DNA of 64,000 bases from positions 12,670,144 to 12,734,143 of the forward strand of contig OY811974.1 of assembly GCA_963681505.1 (NCBI GenBank), read 5' to 3'. The position numbers and the translations under genes are program-made. The notes beneath the pieces are model-generated. The model saw only the letters and a program-made list of their open reading frames with translations. It was not told the DNA's origin and did no database searches. Below are positions 1 through 11,683 of the stretch, piece by piece. The stretch comes from Eunapius fragilis (lineage: Eukaryota; Porifera; Demospongiae; Spongillida; Spongillidae). Numbering within the stretch: position 1 is the stretch's first letter; every line of letters starts with the position of its first letter.

Positions 1-516
1 GCCCAGTTCTATTGCAAAATGAGTGCACTAGAGGATGAAACCTTCAAACCGCGTTTACACTATTTACAAAAGTAGTTATACGCCCAGAACTGACTGCATG
101 TCTAAAACGCTGTTTCGTGCCACTTTATGTTTTCAAAGCTGGGGAAAAGGGCAAAACCTATCCAGTTCTATTCAGATTGCTACGAAGAGCTTATTTACAA
201 AAAATGAAGGTCAAAAAACGTACAGAACAGTTTTTACACGCCCAGAAAGGATTGACATAGCTTCATTTCTCAGTTTTTATTAAAAACTCCCGAAGATTCG
301 TTCTCTAGAACTTCAAACACGTTTCTTGACAAACCTTACCTTTCATGAATTGGGTGGAATACATTCGAGACTCTACATGATACGGATTTCACCAAAACCA
401 GCTATAAGACATTTTCCCGCCAAACTCGAAAGGTGCTATCCATTATAATATTGACGGCGCATAGCCTTCTACCGTAAAATGTATGGCTCACGTGACCGTT
501 TCCAAATAATCTACGG
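1..516. repeat. Diverged repeat flanking the retrotransposon
   Basis: There is no gene here. The stretch has recurring ACGCCCA motifs. Its last 30 bases (cacgtgaccgtttcc followed by aaataatcta) resemble the right end of the inverted-repeat element near 20740-20790. It therefore looks like a diverged relative of that element, into which the Ty3/gypsy element inserted. A short open frame at 35-283 has no recognisable domain and I do not call it. Confidence 0.45.
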
Positions 517-593
517 TGTAACCTTGTGTACATTATGTATTGCGCATGCGCATGAGGGACGGGGGCTCTTATTAGATTTGATCAAACTCTACA
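517..593 (+). repeat. 5' LTR-like direct repeat, 77 bp
   Basis: Starts TGTAACC, ends TCTACA, and contains the palindromic core TGCGCATGCGCA. It differs from the 3' copy at two sites. It is unusually short for an LTR; its upstream part may have been lost. Confidence 0.75.
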
Positions 594-609
594 TGGTGTC
601 AGAAGTGGC
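594..609 (+). other. Putative primer-binding site
   Basis: TGGTGTCAGAAGTGGC lies immediately after the 5' repeat. It begins TGG, as sites complementary to a tRNA 3' CCA end do. The cognate tRNA was not identified. Confidence 0.6.
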
Positions 610-614
610 TGCTT

Positions 615-1632
615 ATGGCAGAAATTCGCTTACAACCACCGGAAGCCTTTGATTTCAAGAACTCCGACGATTGGAGTCGATGGAAGCGCCGCTTTCAACA
701 GTTCCGTGTTGCTTCGGGCCTGGACGAACAGTCGGAGGCAAAACAGGTCAGTACGCTACTATATTCCCTTGGCGAGGAGGCAGAAGACGTCCTCCGCTCA
801 ACTAACATCGAACCCTCGGGAGAAAGAAGATACACTAAAGTGCTTGAGAAGCTTGACGAGTATTTCCAAGTCCGACGTAATGTAATCTTCGAACGGGCGC
901 AGTTCAACCGCAGGAATCAACTAGAAGGAGAGTCCTGTGACCAATACATCACAGAGCTGTACTCTCAGGCTGTACAGCTTGGCTGAAAGATGCTCTTACG
1001 GACATCTAATGGCAGAAATGATTCGTGACCGTCTTGTCGTAGAAATTCTGGACAAAGGGCTTTCAGAAAAGCTTCAATTGTACCCAGAACTAACTTTGGA
1101 GCAAGCAAAGACAATGGTGCGGCAGAAGGAAGCGGTACACGAGCATCAGCAGGTATTCAAAGGGGTAAATGACGGTGCCGTATAGGGATTGAGGAGCAAA
1201 GGTGCAAGATCGAAGTCAGCTGAAGAAAAGCATAGATTCCAGAATCCAGTAGTAAAATCTCAACCTGCTGAAGAGAAACACCGTGCAAGTAAACCAGGAA
1301 GTTCTAAACAGTCAAAAAACTGTATGAGATGTGGGAAGGGGCAGCACTCTAGGCATTCCTGTCCTGCTAGAGATGCCACTTGTCACAGATGCCAGCGCAA
1401 AGGACATTACAGTTCGCAGTGTCGATCCAGGACAGTAGCTGAAGTAGAGTCGAGTACGGAAGAAGAGTCATGTATGGATACAGCTTATATTGACACCCTC
1501 TCACAAGCTGCGGAATCTTGGAAAGTGAAGTTAAGAGTATCTGGTCGAGTCATTGAGTTCAAAGTAGACACCGGAGCAGAGGTGACAGCTGTATCTGACA
1601 CAGCATTTGGAACTATGAGGATCAAACATTAA
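615..1632 (+). pseudogene. Ty3/gypsy gag and protease region, frameshifted
   Basis: The frame opens at the ATG at 615, just behind the primer-binding site, and encodes a capsid-like gag domain (615-986). The frame then changes near 960-985 and continues at 937-1185, which ends in an in-frame TAG at 1183-1185. The same frame resumes at 1189. Two CCHC zinc knuckles (C-x2-C-x4-H-x4-C; about 1321-1425) follow; these bind RNA during packaging in this family. The aspartic protease active site (VDTGAE) is at about 1564-1581. Another frame change occurs between about 1612 and 1674. The product cannot be made as one protein. Confidence 0.85.
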
Positions 1633-1673
1633 AGGCACCCACAAAGGTTCTATATGGCCCTGCACGTACTGCC

Positions 1674-4592
1674 TTGAATGTCTTGGGTCAGTTTGAAGGA
1701 GAGCTGTCCTATCAGGGAAAATCAACGAAGCAGACCATTTATGTGGTAAAGGGGCTGAGAAGTAACCTATTGGGATTTCCAGCTATTATGTCTCTTAGGC
1801 TGCTGGCAGGGATTGAAGAAACAGTGGTGGGAGATACGAAAACAGACATCGTTGGGAGGTATCCGAAACTATTCCAAGGTCTGGGAAACATGGGAGAACC
1901 GTATGATATCCAACTCAAGCAACACCCACAACCTCATGCACTGTATACAGCACGCAATATTCCACTACCGTTGCGTGGAAAAGTTCAGCAAGAGTTGGAA
2001 AGAATGGAATCGTTGGGGGTCATCTCAAAGATTGACATCCCTACCCAATGGTGTGCAGGCATGGTAGTGGCTGCAAAGAAAAATGATGTTCGCATATGTG
2101 TGGACTTTCAACCATTAAATAAATGGGTTCTAAGGGAAGTACATCCTCTACCCAAGGTTGATGAAACCCTTGCTCAGCTGTCTGGGGCAAAACTGTTTAG
2201 TAAACTTGATGCGAATATGGGGTTTTGGCAAATACCGCTAACAGAAAGTTCCAAACCCTTAACTACATTCATCACCCCATTTGGGAGGTATTATTTTCAT
2301 AAACTTCCCTTTGGAATATGCAGTGCTCCTGAACATTTTCAAAAGTGAATGAACCGGATTCTACTGGGAGTAAATGGTGTACTCTGCCAGATGAATGATG
2401 TGCTAGTCTTTGGCGAAAACAAGCAGGAACACGATGCTCGACTTACAGCAGCACTAAATAGAATCCAAGAGGCAGGTGTCACTCTGAACAAGGAGAAGTG
2501 TGAGTTTGCTAAAACAGAGCTTACCTTCTTGGGACATTTAATAGACCAGCATGGCATTCGACCCGACCCGGATAAAACATCGGCTATACGAAGTCTGAGT
2601 CCACCGAGTAATATCACCGAATTGAGGAGATTCTTAGGCATGGCCAATCAACTCGGAAAGTTCTCATCTCAGTTAGCACAGGCAACTCAGCCTCTTCGAG
2701 AGCTGCTCAGCAAGACACGCGCATGGCATTGGGTCCAAACTCAAGAAACAGCGTTCTCCCAGGTCAAAGACGAACTTCGCAAACCCACTATTTTGGCGTT
2801 TTACTCTCCTACTGCACCAACTAAAGTATCTGCAGATGCCTCTTCTCATGGTTTAGGGGCTGTTTTGCTGCAAGAAAATGGAGGAGAATGGAAGCCTGTC
2901 GCATACGCGTCAAGGTCTATGTCAGAGACAGAGAAACGTTATGCACAGATTGAGAAGGAGGCACTAGCTACAGCATGGGCCTGTGACAAATTTGCCAACT
3001 ACATTATAGGGCTGAAGATTATAATAGAATCTGATCACAAGCCCCTAGTGCCACTCTTTGGAACCAAAAACCTTGACAATTTGCCTTCAAGGATACTAAG
3101 ATTCCGGCTGAAACTGGCTTGATTTGATTACAGTGTCCATCACGTTCCGGGTAAGCTGTTGTCCACTCCTGATGAGCTCTCACGTGCACCTGGCCCAACA
3201 ACAGCCTGGCCCAACAACAGACGCAGAGATACGACTGGAAAGAGAGGCTGAGTACCTTATGGAGCTATGTATCAACCACCTCCCAGCCAGCCAGAAATGG
3301 TTACATCTGTACTCTGAAGCTCAGCTAGCAGATCCAGTGTGCTCAGTTGTTATGAAGTATTGCCGAAACGGGTGGCCGGATATTGGCAAGATTGACCCGC
3401 AGTTGAAACCATATTGGAAAGTTCAAGGGGAGCTAACCATTCATAATAACCTGTTACTCTTTCAGAAACGTATTGTGGTACCTGCATCACTCCAACAAGA
3501 AACCCTCATGAAACTTCACCAGGGGCATCAGGGCATCCAAAGATGCCGACTGAGAGCACAGTACGCGGTCTGGTGGCCTTGCATATCTCAACAGATAAAA
3601 GAGCTAATTGAACGGTGCCCAGTATGTGCAAAGAACTACACACCTCATCGGGAACCTTTAATGCCCACTCCTTTACCAGACTTTCCGTGGCAAAAGGTCG
3701 CAATGGACCTGTTTACATCTAAGGAGTCATGCTACTTGGTTATTGTCGACTACTTCTCAAGATACCCAGAAGTTATTAAGCTTCGGACAACCACTAGTGC
3801 CGGCATTATTGAAGCAGTAAAGGCCGTGTTCTCCAGGCATGGCATCCCAGAGACTGTCATAAGCGACAATGGTCCACAGTTTTCCTCCAAGGAATTTGCC
3901 AAATTTGCCTCACAATACAATTTCCAGCACATAACCAGCAGTCCACACTTTCCGCATAGCAACGGTCTTGCGGAACGTACAGTCCAAACTGTAAAGAACA
4001 TTCTAAAGCAATCGTCCGACCCGTACTTGGCAATTCTCGTATATTGGTCGACACTGTTTCATGGTGCAATTTATCACCAGCACAACTCCTAATGGGAAGA
4101 CAGCTACGAACGACCCTGCCACAAGCCCCAGATCACATGAAGCCAGAATGGCCTTATTTAGAGAAATTTCGTGTGGAGGATGTGAGTTTTAAGCTTCGTC
4201 AAAAAGCAAATTTTGACAAACGTCACCAGGTGCGTCCACTTCCTGTCATCGCAGATGGAACAGACGTGTGGATTACTACTGACAGAGCAGATCCAGTGCC
4301 AGGGGTAATAGTCAAGAAATCAGCGGCACCCCGTTCATACCTAATTGACACAGAGAGTGGTGCAGTGAGGCGAAATAGATGTCACCTCAATGTGGTGCCA
4401 AAGAAGGAAGATCAGCATCCACAGGGACAAGACGAGAGCTCAGATAGGGAGGAACACGATCTGAGTCCACCACATTTGGCAAGTCAACCACCTTCGAGTC
4501 CACCACATCTGGCAAGTCCACCACCTCCCGAGTCCACCACGTCGAATAATGACCAGGACGCAAACAGTGACGGTGATTCGACCTCCAGATAG
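1674..4592 (+). pseudogene. Ty3/gypsy pol (RT, RNase H, integrase), frameshifted
   Basis: Reverse transcriptase occupies about 1890-2550. The first catalytic-Asp motif (LDAN) is present near 2200, but the second motif reads M-N-D instead of the usual x-D-D (Asn codon 2394-2396), so catalysis should be lost. An in-frame TGA at 2346-2348 splits the domain. RNase H follows (DASSHGLGA near 2835, then AQIEKEALATAW and ESDHKPL) and ends at a second TGA (3120-3122). A perfect 16-bp tandem duplication near 3190-3221 shifts the frame. Integrase (about 3510-4400) keeps its HHCC finger (HQGHQG ... CPVC) and its D, D and E catalytic positions (AMDLF, SDNGPQF, GLAERT). Another frame change lies near 4045-4075. 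The C-terminus is rich in Ser, Pro and His. Confidence 0.9.
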
Positions 4593-4640
4593 ACTTTAAC
4601 CCGTTTCCCCAGAAAGGGAGATGTGATATGAACCAATACG

Positions 4641-4717
4641 TGTAACCTTGTGTATATTATGTATTGCGCATGCGCATGAGGGACGGGGGCTCTTATTAGA
4701 TTTGGTCAAACTCTACA
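4641..4717 (+). repeat. 3' LTR-like direct repeat, 77 bp
   Basis: It matches 517-593 at 75 of 77 positions. The extra 19 bases before it (from TGTGATATG at 4622) may belong to the true 3' LTR. Confidence 0.75.
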
Positions 4718-5940
4718 ATCGCTGCCACATTTTGTCCGGGACCAAATATGGCAGCCATATTTGGTCCTACCGGACACTGCAGACATACCAACTCTCACGC
4801 CTCAGGCTTACATCTCACGCTCACACGCCCAATAAATGTTTTCTCACGCCCAAACTGAACTACCAGGAGCCTTTTTTTAAAAAGTCATCGTATATATACG
4901 TAGATCGTAAAACAAGCAAATTGGATCGTGAAAATTAAACATGACACGTTGACGTACGGTACGGTACCCGCGTCCTGACCAGGTTATTAATTGCAAGTTT
5001 AGTTTATTTGCAATCGTGAAGCGCTTGCTATATGGCAGTCGAAGGTACTGATTTGCATATGGAATCGGATGCCGATGACCTTGAAGACAAATCAGGACAT
5101 TATTCGGCACCATCTCTCTAGTTTAAAAGCACCTGATGGAAATCTACGTTTCAGCCGACTCTGTAGTTCTTCCTCATTCTAATGCACAGGAAAAACGCAT
5201 ATTCTCCATGGTCAGAAAAAACAAGACCTCCTTTAGGCCCAATTTGGATCCAAAGGGAACTTTATCGAGCACCTTGACAGTGAAATTAGCTACCAATCAA
5301 ATCTCATCAATATGATCCATCTAAAGAAGTACTAAAAAAAGCAAAATCTGCAACATGGGAGTACAATAAAGAGCATTGTAATCAGTGAACTAATGATCTT
5401 CTGCATGCTTGATAGAATTTGGTAATGCATACTATTTCAAGTTTAGTACACACTATTACGAGAAATAATCATAATGAAATTCGTTACGTCATAGATGTTA
5501 TTTGTGGTTGTACCTAAGCGCGAAAAACGCTAATTGTTATTTGATTTTCTCACGCCCAAACAGGGCTATCTCACGCCCAGTTTAACATTGCCTCCCGCCT
5601 TGGAAGGTATGAAGCTTGGCATCTCTGGGACAGAATATGGCTGTCATATTTGGTCCGGGGGCGGACATAATATGGCATGGTGGGACCGAATATGGCAGCC
5701 ACATTATGTCCGGTAGGACCAAATATGGCTGCCGTATTAGGTCCCGGACCATATGTGGCTGCCATAATTGGTCCGCCGGACATTTTTTGGGTATATGTGC
5801 CGTGACAGGTACCGCGCTAGTTGGGCGTAACCCGACTAGTACCGCAACATCAACGTGTATCCTTTTATTAAATAATATGCTGGACCAAAATTTTGGGGGG
5901 CTTAAGGCCCCCACCCCCTTACTACGGCCTTGCACTTTGG
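4718..5940. mobile_element. Palindrome-rich inverted-repeat debris, no gene
   Basis: The two ends of this stretch (about 4720-4786 and 5618-5790) hold the same palindromic unit. The clearest copy is 4739-4767, with 13-base arms GGACCAAATATGG and CCATATTTGGTCC around CAG. Several degenerate copies are packed at 5618-5790. Just inside each palindromic end are short runs of TCTCACGCCC (4793-4855; 5548-5580). The symmetry suggests a non-autonomous element with terminal palindrome clusters. No coding region could be supported in the middle. Confidence 0.55.
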
Positions 5941-6115
5941 GCATCAACCTTTTATTTTCCACCACTTATAACTATATTCATATACACATCGTCCTCAACA
6001 TAGAAAGGGCGTTACCCTGAGAGGTTCAAAGCTTAACTATCTGCAGGAGTGTGCAGATGATCGTTTCAACAACCCATACAGCGTGTTGGGATACGTCTTT
6101 GGGGGATGGGGGGGG
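5941..6115. repeat. Dispersed repeat, copy also at 55060-55275
   Basis: About 170 bases, including gggcgttaccctgag and gcaggagtgtgcagat, recur with moderate divergence at 55060-55275. Both copies end in a long run of G. No family was recognised. Confidence 0.55.
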
Positions 6116-6218
6116 GGGGGGGGGACTGTGGCAGGAAAACTTATGCACGGAAAGATCAGGTGAATTATCGAAAGTGGTGGGATACAGTATTTTTGTCAAA
6201 GATCCGTGCATGGACCAC

Positions 6219-6620
6219 TTAACCTGTTGCTTTGCTCATTGATGGCTTTAGTGGTCATGATGAGAACTACTTCAACAGGTGAAAGTTTTTCCACCTAATG
6301 TTACAGCTCTATATCAGCCCCTTGATCAAGTCATCATAGCTGCCTTAAAAGTGCAGGCTTTTAGAAAAACTAGTAGAAATTGTAGGAAATTTTGAACAAT
6401 TGCAGGTTTTAGCTCCTCAGCTACCTGCTGGATGTGCTGGATTGCGTTATGCATGCCCCCTCATGTTGGTGATGCCTGCCATTTACTAAGAGATGCATGG
6501 GCATTCTCGTTGGGACTACCTCCCACAGCCATTGTAGGTTATTGGAGTCATACGTTATTATACTTACACTCTGCGCATTTGAACCGTTCCAGGAACTGAT
6601 GACTTAGCTGTTTAGCTGGG
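6219..6620 (+). pseudogene. Fossil Tigger/pogo-like transposase, C-terminal part
   Basis: Conceptual translation over frame changes gives hallmarks of a pogo/Tigger DDE transposase. There is a second-Asp block LLIDGFSGHDENYF (about 6231-6273). After a frame change, VFPPNVTALYQPLDQ (about 6285-6330) matches the family's PPN-T-L-QP-DQ block around the third acidic residue. A downstream stretch resembles the conserved C-terminal D-A-W ... helix (about 6470-6530). Stops and frameshifts show it is dead. The same fossil occurs at 21230-21400 and 43210-43640, upstream of or after each gene unit, so it was duplicated with the locus. Confidence 0.7.
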
Positions 6621-8057
6621 AGCACTGCATACAATGCATGCATGGGCTGGGCTCATATCACCTTCAGGGCGATTCGTGTACCATGTTTGATCATAGATAT
6701 TATAGTATAATATCTATGGTTTGATGAAGAGAAAAGAAATGCACAGGTCTGTAAATTTCTTTTTGATCCCATCGTTAATGAGATGCTGTACAGTACTGAG
6801 CCCAAACCATGCACGTAATGAATGTAATTTCATGCAGGTAAGATGCTGTCCCATGACTTTAACAACGCTACGAAAACCGCAAGTTTGCTCAACTGTCTAA
6901 TGAATAATACCTATTTTCCAGTGGGAGGTGATATTTTCCACTACAGGACTGTATCCCAGAGGTGTCTACAACTTGCCCCCATCTCCTAGGTCAACACTTA
7001 TTGTAACGCCAAATATATACCCATATCTGTAGTTTCTTGCATACCAAACTTCCAAAAAGGAATATTTCTACAGCAGCAATGAAAGCGAGCTAGGTGTGCT
7101 AACTGGTGGCAGGCCATGGGAGGGATGGGGGGGGGGGGGGGGGGGGGGGGTGTAAATACGATGGCTTGATAGATGACGGGAAGTTAGAAATGTAGACGCA
7201 TAATTGCATGAAATGATTCAAGCCTAGGTTGTATCAGTTTTGATCTGTCCAAACCACAGGCATGCTAACCCCAGATGGCAGAGTTCCTGATTGTCCGATA
7301 GAGCCAGCTGGAATGTGTTGTGTTTGCCACATCTGGGTAGTGACATGTGTTTGCTTATTAAAAAACACGGACTAGGTAAAAGTTTTCCGATTACATGTAC
7401 CCACTCTGACGTGAATTCGTGCCCCTTATATACGACATATAAATAGAACTGCGTGCATTAAAATGTTAAAAATGAGTTTTATATATAAAAACCCTTTTGC
7501 GCAATCTCATCATGCAAACATCAACTTGAACAAGCAAAAAAAAATGCATGAGCTAATATGTGGGATAAAGGTGATTAATCAGGAGGCTAGGCTTGAGCAG
7601 TTAATTGCTTCTGTCTCTTTAACTTTATATCATGACCCACACCGATGTGCTATAATGCGTCTTCGAGGGTCATAAAGGGCGGAGGCTTCTTCGTCCCGAC
7701 GCATCACTTAAAGTCTTTTATTCAGCGGTGCACAGGGACATGGTGCACTTGCGCGGCTTCGAATAACCTTTGCGAAAATTCCAGCTGGCGCGTTGCACCG
7801 TAATTTTGAACACCCCCAACCTGAGATATAGATCCAACGTCTCAGCTATGTGAGGTTCTCAGCAATTGTACCAGCAGAAAATTAATCTTTAATTTGTGAT
7901 CTGAACATACTGTACAACAACAAAAAAAAAAACGCATATATATAACGCTACTCTGGTCATTAATAAAATAATTGTTATAACATATATAATTTATTCGTTT
8001 TTTTCGAGCGGTTGCCCACGCATCTGATAGAGCTCAAGGTGAAGCTGCTGCTGCACG
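6621..8057. other. Upstream flank of Calx-beta gene copy 1, no gene seen
   Basis: It contains G runs (7129-7151) and AT-rich sequence close to the gene start. It is homologous to 21400-22678 with many small insertions and deletions, and its proximal part matches 43740-44105. It probably holds the promoter of copy 1, but no specific promoter element could be identified. Confidence 0.5.
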
Positions 8058-8350
8058 ATGATGCTACTCCAACGAGCAGTGGGCGTCGTGTGCTTTGCAC
8101 TTATCGCTGCGGTTGGCGTCCGACGTACGTTTCGTTCGTTTTGAAGTTTTGCACGCTGATGTGTGTACTTGCTTCCCTTCCATTTCCTTCGCAGTGGTCT
8201 CTGCACAGTGCTACACTACTAGCACAACGTGCACCTCTACCAGTTTCAACATCCCGAGCACTCGCCCGGCTGGGCCGTACGCGTGTTGCGTCAACGGAGG
8301 TGGGAAGTCCTACAAACTTAGTAATACCGGTCCATGCACGGCCTGTGTAG
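8058..8350 (+). other. Signal peptide and Cys-rich module, copy 1 (exons 1-2)
   Basis: Exon 1 starts at tandem ATGs (8058, 8061). It encodes a hydrophobic stretch ([13 protein letters not shown]), and exon 2 supplies a plausible signal-peptidase site after VSA. The mature protein then has a compact module with six Cys, including [10 protein letters not shown] and CTACV. I do not recognise this module. Because it precedes the beta-sandwich array it may be a folding cap or a disulfide-linking domain; that is inference. Confidence 0.8.
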
Positions 8351-9714
8351 GTAAGTGTTGTCTCCTTCATGTACGTTCGTTGCCCTCACCTAGTGTGTCC
8401 CCCTCCCGCGACAGTATTCGGGTTCTTTCCAAACCAGACCTCCTCCTTACCTATCACAAGCATATCTCACAGAGAAGGGTCCCAGTTGAGCGTGTACTTT
8501 GGATACGTGAACGGAACGTATAGTGCTAATCAGATCGCTTCCTTCGCAGTCACTAATAGTAAGTTTGCCCCCATTGGTGCGTGCACCGCTCTTTTGATAT
8601 GTGCCTCTCTACAGATCCTACTCGATACATCAAAACCTTTACTTCTAATGTTATAAACAGAATGACCAGAGTGCCGTTTTCGCTGAATGTTCTTTTGGAC
8701 AACAAAGCCTTACAGCCTCCACTACTGGTCCCAGTCAGTGCCACAGTCAGTGGTTCTAATGAACTTGTTATGCCTTTTACTGTTACAATATTGGATGGAG
8801 ACGGTGAGTGGGCCACACACGAGATGCTGTCACGTGGTTGATGTACATTTCTTCATTTATGCATACCACTCCAGTGGTCTCTATTGGGTTCCGAGACACT
8901 GACGACACTGTGATGGAAGGGGCACTACCTCCGGACAAATACCCTAAAATTAGGCTGGCCAGAGATAAGGAGATTGTCCAACCACTTCAAGTACAGGTGA
9001 TACCACTGACAGCTAGCCAGTTTTTCTCTCTGAACATATCATTACCAGTTGGAACTAGTCTGCCAAATCCTGCCCAATGTAAGTGAAGGTTTTCATTTTA
9101 AATACTCCTCTCAACTAGTTGTGTTTATGTTCCTTCAGACATCCCCAATGGACCTCAGGACTTTGACAATACAGTTCTCAATCTCACCTTCCCTGTTATA
9201 CCCACCAGTAATAGTGATCTCAGGCCCCTAGTTGGCATTGTGGATGACCTTATCAATGAGGCAGAACAGCAGTTTGTTTGTATAGTGAGGGTCTCAGATA
9301 CCTCCCTGGTTACATCTGGACGTGTCAACATCACCAATGGTGCAATAATCCTCAGAATTGTTGATAATGATCGTAAGTCATGCCATATATGGGTAGATGG
9401 CACATATCCTTTTGTCTCCTGTGGACACTGGTACCTCCCAAGCTTTAGAAATTCAACCCATCCTTCATATTAAATGGTAAATTAACATCAATTAAATAGA
9501 CCAAGTAAAGTGGCTGTCCGAAAGTATTTTGCTCCTCAAGAATTTATGTGCGCTAGCCTTTCAGACCACAGCTCGTTAATGCGCTACATACCTTATAAGG
9601 ATGTGCAACAAATGGACATGTTTAATATGTACTCATAAGGATGATCACATGCCCATATAAGGCCACTGGTAGCATATAATTCATTACACAATACAGTTGT
9701 TTAATAATTGCATG

Positions 9715-9759
<45 letters not shown>

Positions 9760-11608
9760 ACCTGTCTCCACATAAATTTGTCTAAACAAGTGTCTAATAC
9801 TTCCCTGTGTGTTTCGTAGCGTTGTTTAGCCTTCTGCCACATGTGGTTGGTGCACGCTCCAGTGATAGGGTCAATGAAGTTGTACGTGTGGTTCACTGTT
9901 AGATGCTGGTATCCTTGCATGCCTACCAGAGATCCGAAATTACTGTAGTTCCTGCATGGTGCAATACGTTGGTGAATTATCGGTAGAAGCGTGGCTGCAT
10001 CACGACGGTCTACGGGGACCATGAAACTTAATTTGTCCACCACAACGTAGCCTCCAAAAACTGTTCACCTACTTAGTGTCCTACATTATATTTCCTACGC
10101 TCTAGTAAGCATTCGTCGATCTCTACAGTGTGACCGGGACCGCCTATCACAACAGGGTTAGATCGTCTCCTTGAAAAGTTCGCTGTATTTGAAGCAGGGG
10201 AGATCACGAAACGCAACCACAGCTATCACAAAGAACGCAGAATGTTTAAAAACAGACTGGAGGTGCTTTTGACAGACAGGTGGCTATCATTATAAGTACA
10301 AAACATATGCAACAATCATGTAAAACAAATAATTGAAGTGGGGGGGGGGGGAACTGCATAAAAGTGCCCTTGACCTGACTGTCGCTGGGGGAAAACCATC
10401 TACTAGTGCATGGGCCATGATATTTTGACCATTACATTGCATTGTACCTTCCTGATGCTGTCCTTCACCCTAATGGTATTGGCACATGCAGGACCTATTA
10501 ACTAACCATGCTGATCTTTACAAGGAATGAGCTATAGGTCTGGGGTGATGGTAAAAGTCCATAGCGTATAATGTAATACCTGTTCTGGCCACCTCACAGC
10601 ACAAAACCTGATGTAGCCTCATTCCAGTGAAGAAATTGAAATTTATTTTAAGACCTGCTCTTATAACTAGTAAAAAAGGTGTACTTGACAACTCAATAAG
10701 GTTATGCACACATATTAGGAAACAACAATAAATATCATGGGGATGATTGTACTCTATTCAACCTATGTATGTTTCATGGATTAGTGTTTTACGCTCCACA
10801 AAATTTTTTTCTGACCTGATGTTAATTAGCACTGTAGCATAAACGATTGTATGCTTAGTGGAATTTAACCATTATTCAGCTGATTATGCACATTATCCAG
10901 GAGTGTTTGGTTAAATGTTGGCTTTATTTGAAATTCAGAATAGTAATGAAACAAACATAACTCCATAGTGATGAGTGTCAACTCGGAGCTAATGGTACTC
11001 ACCACTGTTTCCTTTTCCTTCTCCTCTACAGCCATCAAAATAGGCTTTGAGCAGGCAGAGTACACCTTTACTAAAGGTGATGGCACTTTTTACGACACAA
11101 TCAGACTGGTCAAGGAAGGTGGAGTGGTGTCTGAACAGACCTTTGTGGTCCAGGTGACAGCAGAGAGCAGTGCTGTGGACAATCAGGCCGTATATGGAAT
11201 GGACTATGATATAGGAGTCGATTCAGTGCAGACTTTCGCCATAAGACCAGACCAGCAATACCTTCCCATTCCCATCAGCATTTTTGATGATGGTTCAGTT
11301 ACTGGAACTAAAAAGACCATCTTTGTTTCTTCCTGTTCTCCAAGTTATGTCCCATACGACACACCTACACTCCACCCCATTACCACATTAATCATCTTGG
11401 ATAACCATGGTGGGCAAGGGATCACATGATCTGTTTGTAATGGTCATCTCTCCACATGCAGTGGCTATTGTTGGGTTTACTAGTGGTGAGGAAGTTGTAA
11501 CTGAAGGAGAAGATTTTAGTGTGTGTGCAAGTGTCACTCAACCTGATCCAAGTTTGGCGATGCTGTTAAACTTCTTTCTTCTCGTAGGCCTAATTCCTCT
11601 CACTGCAG

Positions 11609-11683
<75 letters not shown>

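Larger units (their letters stand above)
517..4717 (+). mobile_element. Ty3/gypsy LTR retrotransposon, decayed
   Basis: A complete but inactive LTR retrotransposon of about 4.2 kb. Two direct repeats of 77 bp (517-593 and 4641-4717) begin TGTAACC and end TCTACA and differ at only two positions. The sequence right after the left repeat (from 594, TGGTGTCAGAAGTGGC) looks like a tRNA primer-binding site, and a purine-rich tract (about 4608-4620, AGAAAGGGAGA) precedes the right end. Internal order is gag, zinc knuckles, protease, reverse transcriptase, RNase H, integrase, which is the Ty3/gypsy order (integrase after RNase H). The right LTR may really start at 4622 (TGTGATATG), directly after the purine tract; the left end would then be truncated. 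No clear target-site duplication was found. Multiple frame breaks make it non-autonomous. Confidence 0.9.

Noticed and set aside
11576..11590. Alternative donor GTAGGC inside exon 8
   Set aside because: It would end exon 8 in phase 0, incompatible with the phase-1 acceptor of exon 9. The modelled donor at 11609 keeps frame in both paralogues.
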